A stretch of DNA of 64,000 bases from Chlamydiales bacterium (lineage in GTDB: Bacteria > Chlamydiota > Chlamydiia > Chlamydiales > Simkaniaceae): assembly GCA_024233395.1 (NCBI GenBank), contig JACKPR010000002.1:124001-188000 (forward strand), given 5' to 3'. Below, in pieces: positions 1 through 8,678 of the stretch (position 1 is the stretch's first letter; each line of letters starts with the position of its first letter). The position numbers and the translations under genes were made by a program. A model generated the notes under the pieces. That model was given only the letters and a program-made list of their open reading frames with translations, ran no database searches and was not told the origin of the DNA.

Positions 1-2
1 TC

Positions 3-863
3 ATGACAACCGGAACTGATCCAATATCCATGCTGCTCAATCAGCAATCCAAACAACAAGCTGGTGCAGATGAAAAAGGCATCTCAGATGCCTTTGAAGT
101 GGTCCTTAAAATTATTTTTTGGGTAGTTGATCATATCCCCTTTATTAATACCTGGTTTCTCAATCACTACAACAACACGATCCCTGATACAGCGGCTAAA
201 ACCTTCAACGATCGGGAACTCATCCAACTGAGCGCTTTTCCCTGCCCCTCTTTCTTCACCGCAAGACAAATTGCCCATTTTCAACCTAGAATCGCTCAAG
301 ACTATCGCGCATTAATCGCTAGATCTGACCAAGCCCCTCCATATTCACTTTGTTATTCGATGCTTGGTGTCGTATCAACTGAACCTACCTGTACACAGGC
401 CCTCGATCAAAGAGTCACTCTATTATATCAAGGACAAGCCTCGATTCATTTGGGAATTCCCGATCCAGAAAAACGGCCGACTCTTTCTCCAGATTTTATC
501 TCTTCATGTGTCCGCATCCTTCCACCAATGCCATTGACAGAGCTTTTTATCCATGGTCCCATTGCAAATGAAGCTGATAGAGTCAAACTCAAAGCAATCA
601 TTACAACAACGAATGCTTTAGCAACGCTTCATCTGGAAGTTGGAGAAGCCTCTGCAACATACTTTACTGCTGAGGCCCATGGTATGTTAGAGGCCAATCA
701 TACGATTACCGTTTTTAATCTAACGCTTACGGGAACAAAAAGTGCATTAACCTTTGATGCCGACCCCTGGGGACCGCTTAACGCTCATCCTCGATGTGCC
801 CTGACTTATACCAATGTAGAAGCTCCTGATAGCTTTGTTCCAAACACTCTAACATTCCAATAA
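3..863 (+). CDS. Unrecognised protein, 286 aa
   Basis: An open frame begins with ATG two bases inside the window, so a longer upstream start cannot be excluded and no ribosome binding site can be seen. The product has one hydrophobic stretch near residues 33-53 and an otherwise soluble composition, with a C-terminal half rich in Thr, Leu and Ala. I do not recognise a family. The gene ends 33 bases before tRNA-Leu(CAA) on the same strand. It is probably lineage-specific; membrane or host-directed roles cannot be judged from the sequence. Confidence 0.6.
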   Translation: MTTGTDPISMLLNQQSKQQAGADEKGISDAFEVVLKIIFWVVDHIPFINTWFLNHYNNTIPDTAAKTFNDRELIQLSAFPCPSFFTARQIAHFQPRIAQDYRALIARSDQAPPYSLCYSMLGVVSTEPTCTQALDQRVTLLYQGQASIHLGIPDPEKRPTLSPDFISSCVRILPPMPLTELFIHGPIANEADRVKLKAIITTTNALATLHLEVGEASATYFTAEAHGMLEANHTITVFNLTLTGTKSALTFDADPWGPLNAHPRCALTYTNVEAPDSFVPNTLTFQ

Positions 864-896
864 ATTCTAATTCTATGTAGAATTATTGATTTCCAT

Positions 897-980
897 GCCG
901 ATGTGGTGGAATTGGTAGACACGGTAGATTCAAAATCTGCTTATAGCAATATAGTGCTGGTTCGAGTCCAGTCATCGGCA
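897..980 (+). tRNA. tRNA-Leu (anticodon CAA)
   Basis: A class II tRNA with acceptor stem GCCGATG/CATCGGC (897-903 with 973-979), discriminator A at 980, a long variable arm, and T-arm sequence GGTTCGAGTCC. The anticodon loop TTCAAAA gives anticodon CAA, reading the Leu codon UUG. No CCA is encoded. Confidence 0.96.
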
Positions 981-990
981 AAAACTTTTC

Positions 991-1179
991 TTAGATCACC
1001 TTCGGAATACCCCATTTTAAGTCCTTGCGTACTCGATAAAGAGCAAGTAAGCAAACGATCATAATCACTAAAAAGACAGCGGCATTTATATTGCGATCGA
1101 TCGTTCCTACAAACATTATCGGTAGCTGGATAAGAGTCGTTCCAAAACCTGTTGCAAAAAAGCCATCTCCTTTTTGAAC
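991..1179 (-). pseudogene. Possible decayed small membrane protein
   Basis: On the minus strand there is an open stretch of about 63 codons without a good start codon. It reads as a plausible membrane protein end: a hydrophobic segment, an NINAAVFLVIMIVCLLALY helix, then a basic tail ending KWGIPKVI. An AAGGAG followed at once by ATG lies at its upstream end, but that ATG is one frame off, separated from the hydrophobic frame by a run of six T. A one-base loss there would explain the lack of a start. It could also be chance in a 277-base gap, so this is a weak call. Confidence 0.25.
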
Positions 1180-1257
1180 CTATCCGTAAACCCAAATACC
1201 TTTTCTTTTATTCCAAATCATGGAACACTTTTTTCCAAAATAAAAATGGAAGGTTTA

Positions 1258-1878
1258 ATGGAATCGAGCCAACAAACACCCCTATGGAATAAAAATTCTC
1301 CGCAACTATGGGCAAAAGTTTTTGAATATCTCGGCAAACCCCATGCCGCAATTTCTACAGCTACACAAAGAGCTACGCTTCTTTTCTATGAAAGGGTTTA
1401 CTTCGAAATCATTCAATTTTATAAAGATGATGGAGGAGAACTCTACGTGATTCGCCATTTTTCCTCTTACCCTGGACAATCGACTCCGAAAAAACTAGAA
1501 CGCATTATGGAAAAAGTTCTCTCTAGCCCCATCAATCGCTATCAAGGGATTGGATGGATGGGAAGAAGAATCTTCCCTATTTATGAAGAAGGATTAAAAG
1601 TAGAACGGTTAGAAATTTGGAAAGGGTTGAAGGGAGGCTATCACCATATTGCTAGACATACACCAGAACTTCTTCTCCCCGGCCTTGAATTCGGAAGAGC
1701 TTTTAGAACATGGCGCTCTAACCAAAATACTCTTAAGCTACCATCTACTCCCCCTAAACCCAAACACTCCAGAGCAAGAAGCCTTTCACCCTGCCATCGT
1801 GTCCCAAGCAGCGAGCAACCCCAAGCTTCAAGGTTTCAAAGAGTAACTTTTAGAGAAGTTGAAGAGGAATGTAGCTAA
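1258..1878 (+). CDS. Unrecognised protein, probably frameshifted
   Basis: ATG 1258 is preceded by GGAAGG (1248-1253); ATG 1246 is an alternative and the frame also opens further upstream without an ATG. The first 120 or so residues look native, including a segment resembling an F-box core (SPQLWAKVFEYL). From about base 1630 the frame becomes rich in Pro, Ser and Arg and looks like out-of-frame translation. The +1 frame is open from 1631 to the TAA at 1844-1846 and reads as ordinary protein (REAITILLDIHQNFF and onward). This suggests a one-base indel near 1625-1635, so the gene is probably broken, or the base call is wrong. The family is unknown. Confidence 0.5.
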   Translation: MESSQQTPLWNKNSPQLWAKVFEYLGKPHAAISTATQRATLLFYERVYFEIIQFYKDDGGELYVIRHFSSYPGQSTPKKLERIMEKVLSSPINRYQGIGWMGRRIFPIYEEGLKVERLEIWKGLKGGYHHIARHTPELLLPGLEFGRAFRTWRSNQNTLKLPSTPPKPKHSRARSLSPCHRVPSSEQPQASRFQRVTFREVEEECS

Positions 1879-1998
1879 AGTTGCTTAAAATGATTTTTAC
1901 TTCTTTTCAGTCACTTTTCATTTATTCTTTTTTATGGCATTCTTTCTCCTATGAAAAAAGCTGCCGAAAAGGCAAAAAATGATTACCAGGGTAGGATC

Positions 1999-2664
1999 AT
2001 GAGCTGGATATTAGATTACTCTCCTATTTTTTTTGATTTTGATGGGCTTCTGGTGAACACTGAGCACCTCCATTTTCAAGCCTATCAAAAAATGCTTGAA
2101 GGAAATGGCATTTCGTTTCCCTGGGACTTCCCCTCTTTTGCAGCTGTAGCCCACAAAAGTTCAGAGGGGCTACGTCAACTGATTACTTCGCATGCTCCAG
2201 CCCTTGTTGTCTCAAAAACATGGGAAGCTCTATACGATGAAAAGAAGGGTGAATATGCGAAGCTTTTAGAAGCTGGAAGTTTGGATTTGATGCCTGGCGC
2301 TCAAATAGTTCTTGAAACCGTTCAAATGGCAAAAATCCCTCATGCAGTTGTCACCAATTCGACTCGGAAACAAACCGAGATGATCCGTGAAAAAATTCCT
2401 GTCCTCAATAATATCCCCTACTGGATCACCCGAGAAGACTATGAAAACCCCAAACCTTCGCCCGATGCTTATCTCAAAGCGATCGAAGTCTTGGGTAACT
2501 CCGAAAAAATGCTTGGTTTTGAAGATGCCCTTCGCGGAATTCGAGCTCTGGAAGGTGCAGCAATCACCCCTGTTCTTATCTGCCCTTCAGATCATCCACA
2601 AATGGCAGATATTCCAAAAAATTCATTGCGCTATTACCCTTCTTTAACAGCCCTTTTTGGTTGA
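1999..2664 (+). CDS. HAD-superfamily hydrolase (phosphatase/phosphoglucomutase-like)
   Basis: The protein carries the HAD motif I FDFDGLLVNTE (nucleophile Asp and second Asp two residues later), motif II at VVTNST, a lysine in the NPKPSPDAY segment, and the acidic motif IV GFEDALRGI. This is the order and length (about 220 aa) of the beta-phosphoglucomutase/phosphoglycolate phosphatase subfamily with a helical cap. Substrate is not predictable. ATG 1999 follows an AGGGTAGGA purine stretch; ATG 1951 would add 16 lysine-rich residues and has no visible ribosome binding site. It acts in the cytoplasm and stands alone between unrecognised genes. Confidence 0.85.
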   Translation: MSWILDYSPIFFDFDGLLVNTEHLHFQAYQKMLEGNGISFPWDFPSFAAVAHKSSEGLRQLITSHAPALVVSKTWEALYDEKKGEYAKLLEAGSLDLMPGAQIVLETVQMAKIPHAVVTNSTRKQTEMIREKIPVLNNIPYWITREDYENPKPSPDAYLKAIEVLGNSEKMLGFEDALRGIRALEGAAITPVLICPSDHPQMADIPKNSLRYYPSLTALFG

Positions 2665-2701
2665 ATTCAAACCTTTTTTTTCCTAAGATTTCCTCCTCTA
2701 C

Positions 2702-2730
2702 GAACCTATCCTGAATTAAAGGATAGGTTC
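2702..2730. repeat. Perfect 11-bp inverted repeat containing GGATAGGTTC
   Basis: GAACCTATCCT (2702-2712) and AGGATAGGTTC (2720-2730) form a perfect hairpin with loop GAATTAA. It sits 38 bases after the HAD gene and just upstream of the AAAGGAG and ATG of the next gene, so it may be a terminator-like or leader hairpin. Nineteen bases of it recur at 51227-51245. Confidence 0.75.
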
Positions 2731-2752
2731 ATTCATAACAAAGGAGTCACTC

Positions 2753-3901
2753 ATGACAGAAGTATCTAATACTAATGAAACCTCTAATATCGCTGAAGCT
2801 TTTCCAAATGAAGCGTATTCTTATGAAACTGTTCAAAACCTATGTGAGCAAGCAAGTGAAGCTATTGAAAATAACGCACCTGAACGTGCCATTGAAATTC
2901 TTGTTGCTCTCGATAAAGGCCAATGCCAAGGAAATGTTGACCTTTTCCAAAAATTTGAGATCATAGAAGACCTATGGCGTCAAGATCCTATATCTGGTCA
3001 AAAGCTTCTAAACATCGAGTTTCAAACATTCACAATCACTGTCGAAGGAAACTATGTATCATGCCGAGCTGTAAAGGGAATTTGCTCAAGTACTTTTAGC
3101 TTCGAATATAAAACAACTGAAGAAGCTCAAAACCTGATAGATAAAGCAACCGATTTATTTCGTGAAGAAGCGTTTGCTGGCTTTGAGAGTCCCTTGAGAA
3201 CTCTTCTTAACATGCATGCAGAGCATCAAATTTCTGATGAAAATCTTGTTCATTTCATTCAGTTCCTTTGTCGGGAAAATATTGTAGTAGCAGAGCGCTT
3301 TTTTCCTCTAATGAATGAGTTCCTAAAAGTGACCTTTGAAGACGGCTCTTTAGTGATTCAAGCCAATGCTTATACTACTACTTACCCAGAAGATTTTTTT
3401 CCGTTTAGAAACGTAGATCTAGGGCTCAAATTCATCGAGAACGAGGATGCTGATGAACGAACCGGTCTTTATGTAAAACTTGCAAGAATGCATGAAAGTC
3501 GAGCAAATGAGATTTTAAAATTGGCTGAAGCAGAGCTTGCAAAACTTGATTCCGATGACCAAGTAGATGCAATTATCGAGATTTCTCCTCTCTATGTTCA
3601 GTGCAAAAATGGAGAAGGATTAAAAGCTCTTACTCCAAAGCTTGAAGCATCCATGGATAGAATTATCGAGAATGCAAAAGCCGCTCGGCAGCTCTCTCTT
3701 TCTTTCCATCATGCAATGATAGCCCTTGCTGAAAACGATAAACAAGCTTTTGAAAAGCACCTATCTTCATTAAAACAAGCTGCTGTTGGCATAGACGAAG
3801 AGCTGAAAGAAGACCTAGAAGAAGCTTTAGAAAAACTTGAAGCTTTAAGAGAGAAAATTTTCCCTACAGACCCTATAATTCTTAAGGAACAAAAGGTTTA
3901 A
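2753..3901 (+). CDS. Unrecognised acidic helical protein, 382 aa
   Basis: ATG 2753 follows a clear AAAGGAG with suitable spacing. The product is acidic and predicted mostly helical, with repeated Glu/Ala/Leu-rich segments, for example residues 35-55 and the final 60 residues, which look like coiled coil or TPR-like packing. There is no signal peptide and no membrane segment. I do not recognise the family. It ends at a convergent junction with the NtrC-type regulator, separated by a 20-bp perfect inverted repeat. The role is unknown; an effector or chaperone-like helical protein are both possible. Confidence 0.75.
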   Translation: MTEVSNTNETSNIAEAFPNEAYSYETVQNLCEQASEAIENNAPERAIEILVALDKGQCQGNVDLFQKFEIIEDLWRQDPISGQKLLNIEFQTFTITVEGNYVSCRAVKGICSSTFSFEYKTTEEAQNLIDKATDLFREEAFAGFESPLRTLLNMHAEHQISDENLVHFIQFLCRENIVVAERFFPLMNEFLKVTFEDGSLVIQANAYTTTYPEDFFPFRNVDLGLKFIENEDADERTGLYVKLARMHESRANEILKLAEAELAKLDSDDQVDAIIEISPLYVQCKNGEGLKALTPKLEASMDRIIENAKAARQLSLSFHHAMIALAENDKQAFEKHLSSLKQAAVGIDEELKEDLEEALEKLEALREKIFPTDPIILKEQKV

Positions 3902-4053
3902 GTGTTACCCCGGAGTGCGACCTAGGGATAACTGAAGGAATTTTCGATTTTTTTTCAGGTTCAATTAGTCAAAATGACCACATACTTGCCTAAAGTAGGA
4001 GGCATTTTGTCTATCTGGACCTGGGAAAAAAGAAAAATTCAGGCAGTTATTCA

Positions 4054-4103
4054 TATAGCTAAAACAGTTTAAAAATGGGATGATTTAAACTGTTTTAGCT
4101 ATA
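4054..4103. repeat. 20-bp perfect inverted repeat at convergent gene ends
   Basis: TATAGCTAAAACAGTTTAAA (4054-4073) is exactly repeated in inverted form at 4084-4103 around a ten-base loop. It overlaps the stop codon of the leftward regulator gene (4099-4101) and follows the rightward 382-aa gene, so it is well placed to be a two-way terminator. Related sequences occur at 18060, 41272 and 57613. Confidence 0.8.
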
Positions 4104-5355
4104 GGTCGCATTTCGGGGTATTATACTCGTTGAGCTTATTGCGAAGAGTGCGGATGCTGATCCCAAGCGCTTTTGCTGCTTGGGTTCGGTTCCCATCAAA
4201 ATGATCAAGCATTTTTAAGATATGCTTTTTCTCAAGCTCTTTGATTGTAACGATGGGAAGAACTTCTTCTGAACGATTCAGATCAATAAGAAGATGTTCT
4301 TCTTCAATGATATTCGAATAGTCCATGACAACCCCATGTTCAATGACGTTGCGTAGTTCTCGGATATTTCCAGGCCAAGAATAGTTTAGAAGTTTTTCCT
4401 CTGCTTTCTTTGAAAAGATCTTAAGAGGAATTTGATCCCTTTGACAAACTTCTACAAGAAAATGATGGGCTAAAGGAAGGATATCTTCTTTTCTTTCTCT
4501 AAGAGGAGGTAAATAAATCGGAATAACATTTAATCGATAATAAAGATCCGCTCGAAAAGTTTTTTCATGAATCGCCTCTTTCATCTCACGATTAGACGTT
4601 GAAACAAGGCGGACATCGATATGAATCGCTTCAGTCCCTCCCACCCTTTCAAATTCTTGCTCTTGAACAACACGCAGTAGTTTTGCTTGAAGAGCTAAAG
4701 GAATCTCTGAAACTTCATCCAAAAGAAGCGTTCCTTTATCTGCCCTTTCAAAACGCCCCATTCTTTTTTGAAGAGCACCTGTAAAAGCCCCTTTTTCATG
4801 CCCAAAAAATTCCGATTCAATCAAGGTATCAGGAAGAGCGGCACAATTGACTCGGATAAAGGGGTGCTCCTTTCGTCTTGAATAAGCATGAATGAGTCCC
4901 GCTATCACCTCTTTTCCCGTTCCAGACTCTCCGAAAATGAAAACATTGGAGTGACTCTTCGCAATTTTCTCGACTTCTCTCAAAATTCTTTTCATCTGGG
5001 GGCTTTCAGCAACCACCTTCTTTTGATCTTTTCCCTTATCAAGAAGAAGAAGAAGCTGATGAATCCCCTTCTCAGAAAACGGTTTTTTTAACACATGATC
5101 GACATCCTTTAATAAAGGATCTTGTTCATCAGATAGGTGAACAATAGGAGTTCCCAAAGGACGACGACTTGATCGATCAAGGGTTTTTATTCCTTTTATG
5201 TCGCTGAATATAAGGTCAAAAGAACGTTTTTGAAGGAGTTCAAGAGCGCTCATACCATCTTCTACAGTAAAGAGCTGAAACTCTTTTCCTTTCAATAAAC
5301 TAAGGAGCAGCTCTCTTGATGAGAGCTCTTTCTCAATAATGAGAACCTTCTTCAT
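4099..5355 (-). CDS. NtrC-family sigma-54 response regulator
   Basis: Domains in order: a receiver (residues 1-105, candidate phospho-Asp52 in FSDIKG, Lys in LKKPF near 90), an AAA+ sigma-54 interaction domain with Walker A GESGTGKE (142-149), the sigma-54 contact loop GAFTGA (189-194) and Walker B LLLDE (210-214), then a Fis-type helix-turn-helix (about 375-415). At 418 aa it is normal NtrC/AtoC length. The usual N-terminal acidic pair of the receiver (DD) reads EKE, so phosphorylation chemistry may be altered. It would activate sigma-54 promoters; chlamydiae have a CtcB-CtcC pair of this type. No sensor kinase gene lies in the window. Confidence 0.92.
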   Translation of the reverse strand: MKKVLIIEKELSSRELLLSLLKGKEFQLFTVEDGMSALELLQKRSFDLIFSDIKGIKTLDRSSRRPLGTPIVHLSDEQDPLLKDVDHVLKKPFSEKGIHQLLLLLDKGKDQKKVVAESPQMKRILREVEKIAKSHSNVFIFGESGTGKEVIAGLIHAYSRRKEHPFIRVNCAALPDTLIESEFFGHEKGAFTGALQKRMGRFERADKGTLLLDEVSEIPLALQAKLLRVVQEQEFERVGGTEAIHIDVRLVSTSNREMKEAIHEKTFRADLYYRLNVIPIYLPPLRERKEDILPLAHHFLVEVCQRDQIPLKIFSKKAEEKLLNYSWPGNIRELRNVIEHGVVMDYSNIIEEEHLLIDLNRSEEVLPIVTIKELEKKHILKMLDHFDGNRTQAAKALGISIRTLRNKLNEYNTPKCDL

Positions 5356-5451
5356 TCCAACCTTCTTTTCCCTTCAAGCATATCTCTATGCCCTACCTTT
5401 CTCCATATAAGGGTCGAAATTTTTTTGCAAACTTCGATATACTCCAGATAG

Positions 5452-6255
5452 ATGAAGATACAATATGCTCTCTTACTTCTTACCCTCAGCACTTTAATAG
5501 GTTGCTCAGGACTGGAAAAATCGGAAGAAAAGAAGGTCCGAAGCCAGAATCTTGTGATCGCACCTGTTCAACGTCAATCTGATGAGATTCTTTTTGGGTT
5601 TCCTCCAACTTCATTAAAAAAAAGAGAGCCTTATCCATGGGAGGCAAAACACATCGGAAAGCATCTTCGGATTACAAAAGAGTTTTTCCGGTGTCGAGGA
5701 AGTGTCTTAAGCCCTCCAATTCAAATCCATAGGCAAAAAGATTTCATCTATCATCAGGATTGTGGAGGGATCGAAATGCATAGTCTCCCCCTAAAAAATG
5801 GAGAAGAATATATCTATCCCATTTTGATAGACCTTCTAAACTTTCTTCAAGAGAAATTGGATCGACGCGTTATCATTACCTGCGGTCACCGTTGCCCTGT
5901 CCATAACCTCTATGCGGATCCTTCAAAAAAAGGACAAACCTCTAAGCATCTCATCGGTGCAGAGGTCGATTTCTATGTGGAAGGTCTTGAGCAAAACCCT
6001 CAAGCCGTTCTCGATACCCTTTTCTCTTACTATAAAGAACCTATGCTCCGAACAATTACTCTTACTGAATCTTCAACCCCTTCATGGTATAACAAGGAAG
6101 TTGCAATCACCCTCTTCCATGCTATGGAAGGACGCGATTTTGATAATGACCATCCTTATCCCTATATTTCCATTCAGGTCCGTTATGACCGGGAAACAAA
6201 GCGCCCTGTCCAATACAATTGGCATCATGCCCATAATGGATATATCAAACACTGA
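5452..6255 (+). CDS. Lipoprotein with peptidase M15-like domain
   Basis: The N-terminus has a lipoprotein signal peptide ending in the lipobox LIGC (Cys18). The C-terminal half carries TSKHLIGAEVDF, matching the SxHxxGxAxD zinc motif of the M15 D-Ala-D-Ala carboxypeptidase/VanY superfamily (His166, Asp173), and NWHH near residues 256-259 may provide the third ligand. It is likely an envelope-anchored peptidoglycan peptidase or a related hydrolase. The protein is 267 aa. A cysteine cluster (residues 81-148) is unusual. The next gene starts 41 bases downstream. Confidence 0.75.
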   Translation: MKIQYALLLLTLSTLIGCSGLEKSEEKKVRSQNLVIAPVQRQSDEILFGFPPTSLKKREPYPWEAKHIGKHLRITKEFFRCRGSVLSPPIQIHRQKDFIYHQDCGGIEMHSLPLKNGEEYIYPILIDLLNFLQEKLDRRVIITCGHRCPVHNLYADPSKKGQTSKHLIGAEVDFYVEGLEQNPQAVLDTLFSYYKEPMLRTITLTESSTPSWYNKEVAITLFHAMEGRDFDNDHPYPYISIQVRYDRETKRPVQYNWHHAHNGYIKH

Positions 6256-6296
6256 CTCTTCTTGATATTCTCTAATAAGTTTGATACGCTAATGAT

Positions 6297-7310
6297 ATGA
6301 AGAATCAAGCTATTGAAATCTGCGGTGTTAAAGTTCAACCTGGAGAACGCCTAACACTCGCTCTTCCTACCCCTGAAATTTACACCTGTGCTCCTCTACA
6401 CATCCCGATGCATGTCATTCATGGTAAAAAGACAGGTCCTAAAGTTTTAATTTGTGCCACCCTCTATGGAGATGAAGCAAATGGAATTGATATCGTCCAC
6501 CGTTTACTAGAAACGCACCTTTTAAAAAATATTTCTGGAACGTTGATTTGTATTCCGGTGATGAATGTCTACGGGTTGATTAATCATAATCGCTTTCTTC
6601 CCGATGGTCATGATTTAGCAGAAAACTTTCCAGGCTCAGAAACGGGCTCTTTTGCAGCGCGGCTGGCTCACCTATTTACAAGTGAAGTCATTAACCTGAT
6701 GACTCATTGCATTAATATCCGTTCTGGTCCGAGCCATATTTATAAACTTCCCCAGGTCTATTTTCACCCTGAAGATCAAGTGGCAACGCATTTAGCACGT
6801 TGTTTCGGAGCACCTGTCATTCGCCCGTCGAATGAAAAAACAGGCTTTTTTTATTCCGAACAAGGAATGCCTAAGTGCCCTACCCTTATCTTTGAAGCCG
6901 GAGAAGCTCACCGAACTGATGATTATTCTATTAAAATAGGAATGAAAGGAATCATTCGGGTTTTGAAAGAGCTCCAAATGGTTCGTTTAAAAGCTAAGCC
7001 TAAAGAAAAGTCCTTTATAGAAGCAAAAAAAGCAGTCTGGCTTCATTCTCCTGGAAGTGGAATTTTTCAGCTTAATAAACAAATCGGAAAGAAAATCGAA
7101 AAAGGAGAGCACCTTGGTGTTGTGGCCGACCCTTTTGGTTCCTCAAAAAAATATGATCTTATCGCTCCAGAATCTGGAATCCTCTCTTCAGCTACTACCT
7201 ATCCCCATGTTTTTGAGGGACAACGACTCATTGAACTCACGCTCACTGAAAAAACACATGAAAAACCGATTGAAGTCCCTCCAATAGAACCCAATATTAT
7301 TGATTATTAA
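6297..7310 (+). CDS. AstE/AspA-like protein with lost zinc ligands
   Basis: The overall pattern matches the succinylglutamate desuccinylase/aspartoacylase (M14-related) family: an N-terminal strand region, ICATLYGDEANG, an ENFPG segment, an IRSG segment and a C-terminal beta domain with a retained FEAGEAH motif. The usual zinc ligand pair HGxE reads YGDE (Tyr57, Glu60), the DLH ligand segment reads NIR (140-142), and the DLNRxFPG arginine is missing. The fold is probably retained but hydrolase activity is doubtful. It follows the M15-like lipoprotein in the same direction and is followed by a 66-bp palindromic element. Confidence 0.72.
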   Translation: MKNQAIEICGVKVQPGERLTLALPTPEIYTCAPLHIPMHVIHGKKTGPKVLICATLYGDEANGIDIVHRLLETHLLKNISGTLICIPVMNVYGLINHNRFLPDGHDLAENFPGSETGSFAARLAHLFTSEVINLMTHCINIRSGPSHIYKLPQVYFHPEDQVATHLARCFGAPVIRPSNEKTGFFYSEQGMPKCPTLIFEAGEAHRTDDYSIKIGMKGIIRVLKELQMVRLKAKPKEKSFIEAKKAVWLHSPGSGIFQLNKQIGKKIEKGEHLGVVADPFGSSKKYDLIAPESGILSSATTYPHVFEGQRLIELTLTEKTHEKPIEVPPIEPNIIDY

Positions 7311-7323
7311 TACCTTGTTAACT

Positions 7324-7389
7324 TATACCCAAACAACTTCAAAAGTTGGTTTTGGGCAACGCGAAAGCTTTCGAAATTTTTTGGGTATA
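7324..7389 (+). repeat. 66-bp palindromic element, copy 1
   Basis: This starts and ends with TATACCCAAA/TTTGGGTATA and has an internal hairpin (CAACTT...AAGTTG) plus GCGAAAGCTTTCGAA. A second copy in the opposite orientation lies at 11638-11703 with about four mismatches in 66 bases. It lies between two rightward genes, eight bases before the MFS start codon, so it is transcribed or contains the promoter of that gene. It looks like a miniature non-coding repeat. Confidence 0.85.
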
Positions 7390-7397
7390 CACACATC

Positions 7398-8678
7398 ATG
7401 ATAAAGAAATTCTCATACTACGGTCTATTCATTTGGGGACTTGCCTCCCTCTTTTTCCTTTATGAATTTTTCTTGCAGGTCTTTCTTTCAACCATTTCTG
7501 ACCAACTGATGCAAGAATTCCACCTGGATGCCTCGGACTATTCGATAATGAATGCTGGTTATTTTCTTCCCTACTCTTTAATGCAAATTCCAGTCGGAAT
7601 CTTAGTCGATCGCTTCGGTGCCCGACGTCTTCTAACCATTGCAATTGCAGCGGCAGCTACAGGAGTCTTTTGGTTTTCAAGAATCCATAGTTTTGAGTAT
7701 GGATTCATCAGCCGTTTCTTTATGGGATTTGGATCTTCATTCGCATATGTAAGTCTCTTGGTGCTAGCAATGAATTGGTTTCCAAGAAGACATTTTGGCT
7801 TGATGGTTGGAATTGCAAACTTTCTAGGAGCTACAGGCCCCTTCTTAGCAGGAGGCCCCCTTTCTCTTCTCCTCAATCTATTCAATAATAATTGGCGCTT
7901 AATCCTTTTGTTTATCAGTATTCTAGGTTTTTTGTTAGCGGTTAGTGTTGGGCTTTTTGTCAGAAACAGTCCTGGAAGAAAAAAAGGAGAAATCATCCAT
8001 TTAGATCCTTATAAAGAAAAGTTCTCCACTCGAATGAAACTTCTCCTTAAAAACCGACAAGCCTGGATGATCGTCTTTTTTTCTGCTTTTGTTTATCTTT
8101 CTCTTCCTCTACTTGGGGCTTATTGGGGAACGGGTTACCTTCAAGCTAAAGGTCTTTCTAGAAATCTTGCTGCAACAATGTCCTCTTTTCTATGGATCGG
8201 TTATGCAATTGGGAGCCCCCTAACGGGAAAAATTTCGGATCAGACAAAAAGACGTAAACCTACACTCATTTTCTGTGGCCTTATTGGACTAATAGCCACC
8301 CTTTCGATTTTATTTATTCCTATTAATAATATCCCGCTCTTTATTTGTTGTTTCTTTTTCATAGGTTTTGCAAGCTCTGGAAGTAGTGTTGCTTTTGCCT
8401 TAATTTCAGAACATGTCCAAAAGAATGTTCAAGCAACCGCTATAGGGCTTAACAACTCCATGACCACATTTTTTGCTGCGATTTTCCCCCCGATTGTTGG
8501 TTTTTTGATCGAAATTGGAGTCAAAAATCCCGAGCATATTTATTCCGTTGAAAATTATGAAAACGGACTTATCATTATGCCTATTTTTTATGCTCTTAGC
8601 TTGGTAATTTCCCTGTTCTTTATTAAAGAAAGTTTCTGCCGCTCTCAACACGAAGTGATAAAAGTAAGACTCAGTTAA
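7398..8678 (+). CDS. MFS transporter, 12 membrane segments
   Basis: The 426-aa product has about twelve hydrophobic helices in two halves, with the MFS signature after helix 2 (GILVDRFGARR) and a related one in the second half (GKISDQTKRRK). An arginine-containing helix 4 (ISRFFMGFGSS) is also typical. It resembles the MFS carriers frequent in intracellular bacteria, but the substrate cannot be inferred. It sits in the inner membrane. The gene starts eight bases after a 66-bp repeat and ends at a convergent junction filled by a palindrome. Confidence 0.88.
   Translation: MIKKFSYYGLFIWGLASLFFLYEFFLQVFLSTISDQLMQEFHLDASDYSIMNAGYFLPYSLMQIPVGILVDRFGARRLLTIAIAAAATGVFWFSRIHSFEYGFISRFFMGFGSSFAYVSLLVLAMNWFPRRHFGLMVGIANFLGATGPFLAGGPLSLLLNLFNNNWRLILLFISILGFLLAVSVGLFVRNSPGRKKGEIIHLDPYKEKFSTRMKLLLKNRQAWMIVFFSAFVYLSLPLLGAYWGTGYLQAKGLSRNLAATMSSFLWIGYAIGSPLTGKISDQTKRRKPTLIFCGLIGLIATLSILFIPINNIPLFICCFFFIGFASSGSSVAFALISEHVQKNVQATAIGLNNSMTTFFAAIFPPIVGFLIEIGVKNPEHIYSVENYENGLIIMPIFYALSLVISLFFIKESFCRSQHEVIKVRLS

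Noticed and set aside
897..980. tRNA-Leu as an integration site
   Set aside because: No integrase and no partial tRNA repeat were found nearby.
941..1195. Minus-strand 84-codon frame over tRNA-Leu
   Set aside because: It runs through the tRNA gene and has no convincing start; a different minus frame in the same place looks more protein-like.
7571..7996. Minus-strand 141-codon frame opposite the MFS gene
   Set aside because: Basic, Arg/Pro-rich composition typical of antisense to a membrane protein gene; no ribosome binding site.
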